Assembly (NCBI RefSeq): GCF_014650715.1
Contig: NZ_BMVM01000012.1
Span: 62,001-126,000, forward strand
Length of the DNA stretch: 64,000 nt
Source: Streptomyces bluensis
Lineage (GTDB): Bacteria; Actinomycetota; Actinomycetes; Streptomycetales; Streptomycetaceae
Direction of reading: 5' to 3'
A program made the translations under genes and the position numbers. Under the pieces are notes generated by a model. It made no database searches and was not told the DNA's origin. It saw only the letters and a program-made list of their open reading frames with translations. Each line of letters begins with the position of its first letter. The stretch's first letter is position 1. Positions 19,101-27,149 of the stretch are shown one piece after another.

Positions 19101-22100
19101 GGCGCGGTGCTGCTGCCCGCCACGGCCTTCCTGGAGCTGGCCTTCGCCGCCGGGGAGCGCGTGGGCGCGGACACGGTCGAGGACCTCACCCTGGAGACGC
19201 CGCTGGTGCTGCCCGAGCGCGATTCGGTGCGCGTCCAGGTCAGGGTCACCGACCCGGACGGCACGGGCGCCCGGTCGTTCACGATCCACTCGCGCCCGGC
19301 CACCGCCGACCACGACACGGCGGCGGACCGGCCGTGGACCCGGCACGCCACCGGTGTCCTCGCGCCGACCGCCGGTCCGGCCGTGACGGCCGGGGACACG
19401 GGCGCCTGGCCGCCCGCCGGCGCGGTGGCGCAGCCGGTCGACGACGCCTACGCCGTACTGCGGGACCTCGGCTACGACTACGGGCCCGCGTTCCAGGGCG
19501 TGCGGGCCGTGTGGCGGCTCGGCGACGACCTCCTCGCGGAGGTGACCCTCGCCGGTGAACAGCGCGAGGAGGCCGCCCTGTTCGGGCTGCACCCGGCGCT
19601 GCTCGACGCCGCGCTGCACCCGCTGCTGCCGTCGGCGGCCGAGGACCCGGAGCGGATCCGGCTGCCGTTCTCCTGGGCCGGGGTCCGGCTGCACGCGGCC
19701 GGGGCCACCGCGCTGCGGGTGCGGATCTCGCCCCTCGCCACGGACACCTTCCGGCTGACGGTCGCCGACGGCACGGGTGCACCCGTCGTGACCGTCGACT
19801 CCCTCGCGCTGCGCCCGGTCGACCGCGGCAGGCTCGCCACGGCCACCGCCGCCCGCGACGACTCCCTGTTCACCGTCGACTGGCCCGCGCTGCCCGCGCC
19901 GGAGGTGCCGGCGTGGAGCCGGAGCGAGGTCACCGATCCGGCCGGCCTGTCCGCCGTCGCACCGGCCGACCTCGTGGTGGTCACCCTCGCCGCGGACGGG
20001 GAGGCGACGCCCGCCGCCGCACGCACCGCGACGGTACGGACGCTGGAGCTGGTTCAGCGGTGGCTGGACGACGAACGGTTCGCGGGGTCCCGGCTGGTCG
20101 TCGTGACCACCGGTGCCGTCGCCGCGCTGCCCGGCGACGACGTGACCGACCTGGTGCACGCGCCCCTGTGGGGTCTGCTGCGCACCGCGCAGACCGAGTT
20201 TCCGGACCGGATCGTGCTCGTCGACCTCGACGGGAAGGGCGACGCGCGGGCACTGACGGCCGCCGCCGTGGCCACCGGCGAACCGCAGATCGCCGTACGG
20301 GACGGGCGGTCGCACGCCCCGAGGCTGGCCCGCGCCACGGACCGCCGCACCGATCAGCCGCAGCTCGGGCGTGTTGCCCTGGACCCGGACGGCACGGTGC
20401 TCATCACCGGCGGTACGGGCGGTCTCGGCGCGCTGTTCGCCCGGCATCTGGTGACCGGGCACGGCGCCCGCCGGCTGGTGCTGACCAGCCGGCGAGGACC
20501 CGACAGCCCCGGCGCTTCCGCGCTCGCCGAGGAACTCACCGGGCTGGGCGCGCGGGTCCGGATCGTCGCCGCCGACGCCGCCGACCGTGACGCCCTGGCC
20601 GAGCTGATCGCGGGCATACCGGCACAGCATCCGCTGACCGCCGTCGTGCACACGGCCGGTGTCCTCGACGACGCCACGCTCGGCTCGCTGACCGGGGCGC
20701 AGGTGGAGACGGTCCTGCGGCCCAAGGTCGACGGGGCGTGGCATCTGCACGAGCTGACGCGCGGTCATGACCTGGCGATGTTCGTGCTGTTCTCCTCCGT
20801 GTCGGGCATCACCGGTATGGCGGGCCAGGCCAACTACGCCGCCGCCAACACCTTCCTCGACGCGCTCGCCCACCACCGGCGCGCGCAGGGCCTGCCGGCG
20901 CACTCGCTGGCGTGGGGGCTGTGGGACGCGACCGCCGGCATGGGCGGCACGCTCTCCGAGGCGGACGTGGCCCGCTGGGCGCGGACCGGTGTCGTACCGC
21001 TGGACGCGGAGCGGGGGCTGCGGCTGTTCGACGAGGCGCTGGCCGGCCCCGGGGCGCTCATCGTGCCCGCGGCGCTGCGGCCGGGCCGGGCCGGTGCGGG
21101 CGCCGAGCAGGTCCCGGCCGTCTGGCGGGGCCTGGTCCGCACCCGCCGGGTCGCGCGCACGGCGAGCGCCCCCGGCACCGGGGACTGGTCGGCGCGGATC
21201 GCCGCGCTGCCGGAGGAGGAGCGGTACGCCGCGGTGCTCGCCGTGGTACGGACGTGCACCGCCCTGGCCCTGGGGCACTCCTCCGGTGACGCCGTGGACC
21301 CCGCGCGGGCGTTCAAGGAGCAGGGCTTCGACTCGCTCACCGCCGTCGAGCTGCGCAACCAGGTGAACAGCGCGACCGGGCTGCGGCTGGCGCCCACGGT
21401 CGTCTTCGACCATCCGAGCCCCGACGCGCTGGCCCGCCATCTGCTGGGCAGGATCGCGGGGAAGGCCCCGGCCGCCGTGGCCGAGGCGCCGGCCGCGACC
21501 GGCACCGACGAGCCCATCGCGATCGTCGGGATGGCGTGCCGTTACCCCGGCGGGGTGGGCTCGCCCGAGGACCTGTGGCGGCTGGTGTCCTCCGGGACGG
21601 ACGCGATCAGCGGCTTCCCCGCCAACCGCGGCTGGGACCTGGAGAAGCTCTACGACCCGGACCCCGAGAGCACCGGCACGTCGTACGTCCGCGAGGGCGG
21701 GTTCCTGCACGACGCGGACCTCTTCGACCGGGAGTTCTTCGGAATCTCGCCGCGCGAGGCGACCGCGACCGACCCCCAGCAGCGGCTGCTCCTGGAGACC
21801 GCCTGGGAGGCCTTCGAGAACGCGGCGATCGACCCGGCCGCGCTGCGCGGCAGCAACACCGGGGTGTTCGTCGGCGCGATGTACGACGACTACGCGTCGC
21901 GGCTGCCGTCGGTGCCCGCCGAGTTCGAGGGGTTCCTGCTGGTCGGGAACACCTCCAGCGTGATCTCCGGGCGGCTTGCCTACGCGTACGGCCTGGAGGG
22001 TCCCGCGGTCACCGTGGACACCGCCTGCTCGTCGTCGCTCGTCGCCCTGCACCTGGGGGCGCAGGCGCTGCGGTCCGGGGAGTCCGACCTCGTGATGGCG

Positions 22101-25100
22101 GGCGGGGTGACCGTGATGGCGGGGCCGGGCTCGTTCGTCGAGTTCAGCAGGCAGCGGGGGCTCGCGCCGGACGGCCGCTGCAAGTCGTTCTCCGCGCAGG
22201 CCGACGGCACCGCGTGGAGCGAGGGCGTGGGTCTGCTGCTCCTGGAGCGGCTGTCCGACGCCCGGCGCAACGGGCACCAGGTGCTCGCGGTGCTGCGTGG
22301 CTCCGCCGTCAACCAGGACGGCGCCAGCAACGGGCTCACCGCGCCCAACGGCCCCTCGCAGGAGCGGGTGATCCGGCAGGCCCTCGCGGGCGCCGGGCTG
22401 CGGGCCTCCGACGTCGACGCCGTGGAGGCGCACGGCACCGGCACCGCGCTGGGCGACCCGATCGAGGCGCAGGCCCTGCTGGGCACGTACGGCGCCGGGC
22501 ACGACGCCGGGAACCCGCTGTGGCTGGGCTCGCTGAAGTCCAACATCGGACACACGCAGGCCTCGGCCGGGGTGGGCGGCGTCATCAAGATGGTCCAGGC
22601 GATGCGGCACGGGGTGCTGCCGAAGACCCTGCACGCCGAGGAGCCCTCGCCGCACGTCGAGTGGGACAGCGGGGCCCTCGCCCTGCTCACCGAGGCCCGT
22701 GCGTGGCCGGAGGCCGGGCGTCCGCGCCGGGCCGCCGTGTCGTCGTTCGGAATCAGCGGCACCAACGCGCACGTGATCATCGAGCAGGTGGCGGAGGAGC
22801 CCGCGACCGCCGGCGCTCCGGGTTCAGGGGACGCGGCGGGCACCGGGGACTCGGCGGATACGGTCGGCACCTCGGGCTCCGGGGATGCGGCGACGGCCGA
22901 GGACCGCCCGGCCCCGGGCACCGCCCTGCCCTGGCTGCTGTCGGCCAGGTCGGACGCGGCGCTGCGGGCGCAGGCCGGGCGGCTGCGGGCGTTCGTGGTC
23001 GAGCGGCCCGGACTCGCCCCCGTAGACGTCGGCTTCTCGCTGGCCACCGGCCGGACCCGGCACGAGCACCGGGCCGCCGTGCTGGGGCACGACCGGGACG
23101 AACTCCTGCACGCCCTCGACGCGTTGGCGCGGGGCGAGGACACACCCTCCGTCGTCCGTGACGGCGGCGGTACGAGGGGCAGGACGGCGTTCCTGTTCAC
23201 CGGGCAGGGCAGCCAGCGCCCCGGCATGGGACGCGACCTGTATGCGGCCTCCCCGGTGTTCGCCACCGCCTTCGACGAGGTGTGCGCCCACCTCGACACC
23301 CACCTCGAACGGCCTCTGCGAGACCTCGTGTTCGACGGCGGGGACGAGCTGAACCGCACGGTGTTCGCGCAGCCCGCGCTGTTCGCGCTGGAGGTCGCGC
23401 TGTTCCGGCTCGTCGAGTCCTGGGGCCTGACACCCGACCATCTCCTCGGCCACTCGGTCGGCGAGTTCGCGGCGGCGCATGTCGCCGGGGTGCTGTCGCT
23501 GCCCGACGCGTGCGCGCTGGTGGCGGCCCGGGGCCGGCTCATGGACGCCCTGCCGGGGGGCGGCGCGATGCTCGCTGTCGCGGCGGCGGAGGACGAGATC
23601 ACCCTGCCCGAGGGGGTGAGCCTCGCCGCCGTCAACGGCCCCGAGGCGGTCGTGGTCTCGGGCGACGAGGACGCGGTCGCGGCACTGGAGGAGCACTGGC
23701 GGGCCGAGGGACGCAAGGTCAAGCGCCTCGTCGTCTCGCACGCCTTCCACTCCCACCGCATGGACGGCATGCTCGACGCCTTCGCCGAGGTGGCCCGTGC
23801 CGTGACCTTCCACCCGCCGACGCTGCCCATCGTGTCGACGGTCACCGGTGACCTGGTCGACGCCGCGCGACTGTGCACCCCGGAGTACTGGGTGGCCCAG
23901 GTGCGTCAGGCGGTGCGGTTCGCGGACGGGGTACGGCGGCTGGAGGCCGCCGGGGTCACCGACTATGTGGAGCTGGGCCCCGACGGGGTGCTCTCCGCGC
24001 TGGTCGAGCCGTGTCTGACCGCACCGGCGGGGACGGTGGTCCCGCTGCTGCGGGCCGGACGCCCCGGAACGCGTACGGCCGCCGCCGCTCTGGCGCTCCT
24101 CGCCCTGCGCGGAACCCGGACCGACTGGAACGCGGTCTTCCCCGGCGCCCGCCGCACCCCCCTGCCCGGCTACGCCTTCCAGCGGCAGCGCTACTGGCTG
24201 ACGGCCCCGGCCGCCTCCGGTGACGCCACCGACCTCGGCCTCGACTCCCCCGACCATCCGCTGCTGGGCGCGGCGGTGGACGCGGTCGACGGCGACAGCG
24301 TCGTCCTCACCGGCCGGGTCTCCCCGCGTACCCACCCGTGGCTCGCCGACCACGCCGTCATGGGCACCGTGCTGCTGCCGGGGACCGCGTTCGTGGACCT
24401 CGCGCTGCACGCCGCCCGCCGGGCCGGCTGCACCCTGGTCGACGAACTCACCCTGACCGCGCCGCTGGTGCTCCGCGAGGACGACGACGTACGCATCCAC
24501 GTGTCCGTCGGCGCCCCCGACGACTCCGGCCGACGTCCGCTGACCGTCCACTCCCGTCCCGCGCGGGCCGACGGCGACCGCCGCTGGACCCGGCACGCCG
24601 AGGGAACGCTGAGCACGGGCGAGCCCGCCACGGCCCTCCCCGAGGACGTACGGCGGCCCGCCGGCGCCGTGGAGATCGACCTCGACGGGGTCTACGACGC
24701 CCTCGCCGAACGGGAGTACGCCTACGGTCCGCTGTTCCGGAACCTGCGCCGGCTCTCCCGCCACGGGGACGGCCTGCACGCCGAGGTCACCCTCGCCGAG
24801 GAGCACCGGGCCGAGGCCGCGCGCTTCGCCCTGCACCCGGCGCTGCTCGACGCGGCCCTGCACCCGCTGCTGCCGGGCGTGGCGGACGTGGCCTCCGGGC
24901 CGATGGTGCCGTTCTCCTGGTCCGGCATCAGCGTGCCCCCGGCCGGAACGGGTCCCGGCGCGCTGCGGGTCCGGCTCGCGGTGACGCAGTCCGACGACAC
25001 GAGTGTGGTGGTCGCCCTGCACCTCGCCGACGAGACGGGGCTGCCGCTGGCCACGATCGACGAACTCCGGCTGCGCCCCCTCTCCCCCGGCGACCTGGCC

Positions 25101-27053
25101 GTCTCGGGCACCGGCGCCCGGGAGGGGCTGTACGGGGTGCGGTGGACCCCCGTGCCGACCGACCCGGCCACCACAGCCGGCGACGGCCCCTGGGCGGTGC
25201 TGGGCGAGGGGCGCCCGCTGCCCTCCGGTGCCCGGCCCGGCCCGTCGTACGACGACCTCGCCGCGCTGCGGGAGGCGGTCGACGGCGGTGCCGAGGTCCC
25301 GTCGACGGTGCTGCTGCCCCTGCTGCCACCGCCGGCTGCGGTCGGCGCGGACGCGGTCGGCGCGGACGCTTCGGGCGGTGGCGGCGGGTTCGCCGGGCGG
25401 GCCCGGGCGGTCCTGCACGAGGTGCTCGGCACCGTGCGGGACTGGCTGGCCGACGACCGGTTCGCGGCGAGCCGGCTGGTCGTGCTCACCCGGGGGGCCG
25501 TCGCCCCCGACGGTGAGGACGTCACCGATCTGGCGCGGGCCGGCGTCTGGGGTCTGCTGCGCTCCGCGCAGGCCGAGCAACGCGACCGGTTCACGCTCGT
25601 CGACCTCGACGACCACCCCGGCTCCCATGAGGTCCTCGGCGCCGCGCTGCGCACCGGCGAACCCCAACTCCTCCTCCGGGCGGGCGAGGTGCTCGCCCCG
25701 AGACTGGCCCCGGCCGAACCGGGCACCCCGGCCGGGCCCGGCGGGGCCGGACCGGACTGGGGGCGGGGCACGGTACTCGTCACCGGCGGCACCGGCGCCC
25801 TCGGCACCGTCCTCGCCCGGCACCTGGTCACCGAGCACGGCGCCCGTCGTCTGCTGCTGACCAGCCGACGCGGGCCAGACGGCCCCGGCGCCCGGGAACT
25901 GGCCGCGGAGCTGACCGCGCTCGGCGCCCACGTCGAGATCGTGGCCGCCGACGCCGCCGACCGTGACGCACTGGCCGCGCTGCTCGCCGGCATCCCGGAC
26001 GACCACCCGCTGACCGCCGTCGTGCACACCGCCGGCATCACCGACGACGCGACGATCACCTCACTGACACCGGACCAACTCGACGGCGTACTGCGGCCCA
26101 AGGTCGACGGCGCGTGGAACCTGCACGAGCTGACCAAGGACGCGGACCTGTCGGCGTTCGTCCTGTACTCGTCCGTCGCCGGTGTCGTCGGCACACCGGG
26201 TCAGGCGAACTACGCCGCCGCCAACACCTTCCTGGACGCGCTCGCCCACCACCGGCACGCGAACAACCTTCCCGCGCACTCCCTCGCGTGGGGGCTGTGG
26301 GCCGAGAGCAGCGCGCTCAGCACCCACCTGTCCGACGCGGACCTGGGCCGTCTGGCCCGCCTCGGACTGCTGCCCCTCACCAACGCCGAGGCCACCGCGC
26401 TGTTCGACGCGGCGCTCGGCCTCGACCGGCCCGTACACGCCGTCACCCGGATCGACACCGGTGCGCTGCGCAGGGCCGAACACCTGCCGGCGGCGTTGCG
26501 GGGGCTCGCCCCGCGTCCGGCGCCCCGGCCCGAGCGGCAGCAGGTGCCGCTCCCGCAGCGGCTGGCCGGGCTCCCGCCGGAGGAACAGCGGCAGATGCTC
26601 ACCGACCTGGTGCGGGCGAGGACGGCCGCCGTCCTCGGGCACACCGACGCCACCTCGATCGGGACGACCCGCGCCTTCAACGAGCTGGGCTTCGACTCGC
26701 TCACCGCGGTCGAGCTGCGCAACCAGCTGAACAGCGCCACCGGGCTGCGGCTGCCCACCACGGTCGTCTTCGACCACCCCAACCCGGACGCGCTGGCGGC
26801 GTATCTGCGCGCGGAACTCGTCGCGGAGGTCGCCGAGCCGTCCCGCGCCGATCCGGTGCTGGCCGACCTCGACCGGCTGAAGGCCGCGCTGCCGGACGCC
26901 CTCTCCGACACGGCGGCGCACCGGAGCATCGTCGACCGGCTGCGGGAACTGCTCGACCTCGCCGACGCCGCCGACCCGCTCCACGACGACCTGGCCGACC
27001 TCGACTCCGCGACCGACGAGGACCTGTTCGCCCTGGTCGACGAACTCGACTAG
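13128..27053 (+). CDS. Modular type I PKS 1: KSQ-AT-ACP loading, then modules 1 and 2 (KS-AT-DH-KR-ACP each)
   Basis: 4641 aa. Loading module: KS (15-435) with Gln181 replacing the active Cys (DTSQSSS), hence a KSQ that decarboxylates malonyl-ACP to an acetyl starter; AT (540-850, GHSIGE/HAFH, malonyl); ACP Ser961. Module 1: KS Cys1203; AT with GHSIGE/HAFH (malonyl); DH with His1988 in HAVAGAVLLP, YDYGPAF and Asp2160; KR with GGTGGLG, LDD and Tyr2570; ACP Ser2736. Module 2: KS Cys2967; AT GHSVGE/HAFH (malonyl); DH His3742, YAYGPLF, Asp3908; KR with Tyr4362 and TDD; ACP Ser4524; then a C-terminal docking segment (4570-4641). All domains look active, so the product is a hexa-2,4-dienoyl triketide. 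There is no N-terminal docking helix, as expected for a first subunit. The ATG was chosen as the first Met before the KS; its ribosome site is weak. Confidence 0.95.
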   Translation: MTSERHSAAIDPLDRQEPIAVVGLSCRLPGAAGPEEFWKLLREGRDAVTRMPEHRWEPISADARSEIRRGGFLDAVEEFDAAFFGISPREAVVMDPQQRLLLEITWEALEDAGIVAASLDGSPTAVFVGTAREDYTSLLYRQGSAAITQHTVAGTHRGIIANRVSYALGLNGPSLTVDTSQSSSLVAVHLACESLRAQEAELALAAGVNLNLLAEGVVGAERFGGLSPDGRCFTFDARANGYVRGEGAGMVVLKPLRRALADGDRVHGVILGSAVNNDGATPGLTVPSAAAQEKVVRLAQRRAGVVPDAVQYVELHGTGTPVGDPIEATALGAAVGALKAPGDPLRVGSVKTNIGHLEGAAGIAGLIKTVLSVRHRMLPPSLNFRTPNPEIPLGTLNLSVNDRLGEWPHPERPLLAGVSSFGMGGTNCHVIVGEAPGGPEPETAPRTRPADAVLPVVVSGRGTDALRAQARRLAEFVESHADAEPASVGRSSVFTRSRLGHRGVVLAADRDELAAGLHALASGLPAAGVVTGAEATGRLAMVFTGQGAQRIGMGTELHAAFPAFAAAFDTVCAHLDPLLERPLREVVATGEGLDETRYTQPALFAVEVALFRLFESWGVRPGLLAGHSIGEVAAAHVAGVLSLADACALVAARGRLMQELPAAGAMVAVQAAEDEVLPLLAGREGEVAVAAVNGPAALVLSGDTDAVLEIATVLKDRGHKTKRLTVSHAFHSPHMDGMLDEFRRVVTGLAFHQPRIPVVSTVTGEIAAPGLLTSPEYWVEQVRRPVRFMRAARTLEAEGVRTVLELGPDGVCSAMVAESVLDKDSVAAEPALRSGRPEERTAWAALARAFVRGAAVDWEAVFEGAGGRRIDLPTYAFQRERYWVTDLARAADAAAGGPSVPALGPGALPAAVRPKRAVVSGAADERAAVELVSSHVAAVLGYAAGRAVEMDVPFRDLGFSSLMTVELRENLAGATGLRLPTGLVFDHPTPRALAEFVAAELAGADPGGAGEVLPGAVAGAGPGSGGQDAYDEPIAIVGMACRYPGGIASPEDLWRLVAEGGDAISAFPTDRGWAEDLYDQDHERSGKSYVREGGFLHDAGRFDASFFGISPREAQAMDPQQRLLLETAWEALERAGLVPPALRGSRTGVFVGATAGDYGPRMHDAPEGVEGHLLTGGAASVMSGRIAYQFGFVGPAVTVDTACSSSLVALHLAVQSLRRGESSLAVAGGVTVMSTPGMFLEFSRQHGLAADARCKAFAAAADGTAWAEGVGLLVVERLSDARRNGHRVLAVVRGSAVNSDGASNGLSAPNGLSQQRVIRQALVDAGLGAADVDVMEAHGTGTALGDPIEAEAVLATYGRDREGREPVLLGSLKTNIGHAQAAAGVGGVIKVVQAMRHGVVPATLHVDEPTPHVDWTSGAAELVRERRQWPHTAAPRRAAVSSFGISGTNAHVIVEQGDVAEPAGADTAAVAPLGPPPATGADAIPSAGTAAASPAPRVPWVLSAPTEDGLRAQAGRLREFVGGAGGVRVGDVGLALATTRTAFRRRAVVLGSDLGELLAGLDAVVDGAGAPNVVRGTVGETGRTALLFTGQGAQRLGMGRELYEAFPVFAEALDAVCAALDPHLERPLREVLFAEEGSAAAELLHRTRYTQPALFAVEVALFRLLVERDGIVPELLAGHSIGELAAAHVAGVLSLDDAATLVAARGRLMQAARSDGAMIAIQADPGEVAESIAGHADAVSLAAVNGPRSVVLAGDEPVVTRIAQEWRERGSRTRRLQVSHAFHSPHMDGILDEFREVARSLTFHPPTIPVVSTVTGEPAGPELLCSPGYWADQIRATVRFHDAVRSLRALGAGLFVEVGPDAVLTGMAREAFAEDDDDGGSVTSVALSRAGRPEADTYTTALAHLHASGGEVDLTASFPGAARIDLPTYAFRGDHFWLAPGARSDARGLGLDPAGHPLLGAAVEMAGGEDLVLTGRLSPRTHPWLADHAVAGAVLLPATAFLELAFAAGERVGADTVEDLTLETPLVLPERDSVRVQVRVTDPDGTGARSFTIHSRPATADHDTAADRPWTRHATGVLAPTAGPAVTAGDTGAWPPAGAVAQPVDDAYAVLRDLGYDYGPAFQGVRAVWRLGDDLLAEVTLAGEQREEAALFGLHPALLDAALHPLLPSAAEDPERIRLPFSWAGVRLHAAGATALRVRISPLATDTFRLTVADGTGAPVVTVDSLALRPVDRGRLATATAARDDSLFTVDWPALPAPEVPAWSRSEVTDPAGLSAVAPADLVVVTLAADGEATPAAARTATVRTLELVQRWLDDERFAGSRLVVVTTGAVAALPGDDVTDLVHAPLWGLLRTAQTEFPDRIVLVDLDGKGDARALTAAAVATGEPQIAVRDGRSHAPRLARATDRRTDQPQLGRVALDPDGTVLITGGTGGLGALFARHLVTGHGARRLVLTSRRGPDSPGASALAEELTGLGARVRIVAADAADRDALAELIAGIPAQHPLTAVVHTAGVLDDATLGSLTGAQVETVLRPKVDGAWHLHELTRGHDLAMFVLFSSVSGITGMAGQANYAAANTFLDALAHHRRAQGLPAHSLAWGLWDATAGMGGTLSEADVARWARTGVVPLDAERGLRLFDEALAGPGALIVPAALRPGRAGAGAEQVPAVWRGLVRTRRVARTASAPGTGDWSARIAALPEEERYAAVLAVVRTCTALALGHSSGDAVDPARAFKEQGFDSLTAVELRNQVNSATGLRLAPTVVFDHPSPDALARHLLGRIAGKAPAAVAEAPAATGTDEPIAIVGMACRYPGGVGSPEDLWRLVSSGTDAISGFPANRGWDLEKLYDPDPESTGTSYVREGGFLHDADLFDREFFGISPREATATDPQQRLLLETAWEAFENAAIDPAALRGSNTGVFVGAMYDDYASRLPSVPAEFEGFLLVGNTSSVISGRLAYAYGLEGPAVTVDTACSSSLVALHLGAQALRSGESDLVMAGGVTVMAGPGSFVEFSRQRGLAPDGRCKSFSAQADGTAWSEGVGLLLLERLSDARRNGHQVLAVLRGSAVNQDGASNGLTAPNGPSQERVIRQALAGAGLRASDVDAVEAHGTGTALGDPIEAQALLGTYGAGHDAGNPLWLGSLKSNIGHTQASAGVGGVIKMVQAMRHGVLPKTLHAEEPSPHVEWDSGALALLTEARAWPEAGRPRRAAVSSFGISGTNAHVIIEQVAEEPATAGAPGSGDAAGTGDSADTVGTSGSGDAATAEDRPAPGTALPWLLSARSDAALRAQAGRLRAFVVERPGLAPVDVGFSLATGRTRHEHRAAVLGHDRDELLHALDALARGEDTPSVVRDGGGTRGRTAFLFTGQGSQRPGMGRDLYAASPVFATAFDEVCAHLDTHLERPLRDLVFDGGDELNRTVFAQPALFALEVALFRLVESWGLTPDHLLGHSVGEFAAAHVAGVLSLPDACALVAARGRLMDALPGGGAMLAVAAAEDEITLPEGVSLAAVNGPEAVVVSGDEDAVAALEEHWRAEGRKVKRLVVSHAFHSHRMDGMLDAFAEVARAVTFHPPTLPIVSTVTGDLVDAARLCTPEYWVAQVRQAVRFADGVRRLEAAGVTDYVELGPDGVLSALVEPCLTAPAGTVVPLLRAGRPGTRTAAAALALLALRGTRTDWNAVFPGARRTPLPGYAFQRQRYWLTAPAASGDATDLGLDSPDHPLLGAAVDAVDGDSVVLTGRVSPRTHPWLADHAVMGTVLLPGTAFVDLALHAARRAGCTLVDELTLTAPLVLREDDDVRIHVSVGAPDDSGRRPLTVHSRPARADGDRRWTRHAEGTLSTGEPATALPEDVRRPAGAVEIDLDGVYDALAEREYAYGPLFRNLRRLSRHGDGLHAEVTLAEEHRAEAARFALHPALLDAALHPLLPGVADVASGPMVPFSWSGISVPPAGTGPGALRVRLAVTQSDDTSVVVALHLADETGLPLATIDELRLRPLSPGDLAVSGTGAREGLYGVRWTPVPTDPATTAGDGPWAVLGEGRPLPSGARPGPSYDDLAALREAVDGGAEVPSTVLLPLLPPPAAVGADAVGADASGGGGGFAGRARAVLHEVLGTVRDWLADDRFAASRLVVLTRGAVAPDGEDVTDLARAGVWGLLRSAQAEQRDRFTLVDLDDHPGSHEVLGAALRTGEPQLLLRAGEVLAPRLAPAEPGTPAGPGGAGPDWGRGTVLVTGGTGALGTVLARHLVTEHGARRLLLTSRRGPDGPGARELAAELTALGAHVEIVAADAADRDALAALLAGIPDDHPLTAVVHTAGITDDATITSLTPDQLDGVLRPKVDGAWNLHELTKDADLSAFVLYSSVAGVVGTPGQANYAAANTFLDALAHHRHANNLPAHSLAWGLWAESSALSTHLSDADLGRLARLGLLPLTNAEATALFDAALGLDRPVHAVTRIDTGALRRAEHLPAALRGLAPRPAPRPERQQVPLPQRLAGLPPEEQRQMLTDLVRARTAAVLGHTDATSIGTTRAFNELGFDSLTAVELRNQLNSATGLRLPTTVVFDHPNPDALAAYLRAELVAEVAEPSRADPVLADLDRLKAALPDALSDTAAHRSIVDRLRELLDLADAADPLHDDLADLDSATDEDLFALVDELD

Positions 27054-27069
27054 CGCGCAGGCCCGTACG

Positions 27070-27106
27070 GCCCGGGCCCGTCCCCTCCCCCCGGACGGGC
27101 CCGGGC
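27070..27106. other. 14-bp GC-rich hairpin between PKS1 and PKS2
   Basis: Perfect arms at 27070-27083 and 27093-27106 with a 9-nt C-rich loop, in the 96-bp gap between the two PKS genes and 31 bp before the SD of PKS2. No T-run follows. It could weaken read-through, protect mRNA ends or do nothing. Confidence 0.75.
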
Positions 27107-27149
27107 GCCCCCACGACTTCCGCCGACTTCCCCATGGAGCTGAGACGAC

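Noticed and set aside
18477..22772. Long open frame of 1431 codons on the minus strand inside PKS1
   Set aside because: It is antisense to conserved KS, AT, DH and KR domains; its translation is low-complexity Arg/Gly/Pro/Val sequence with no motifs, a typical high-GC shadow.
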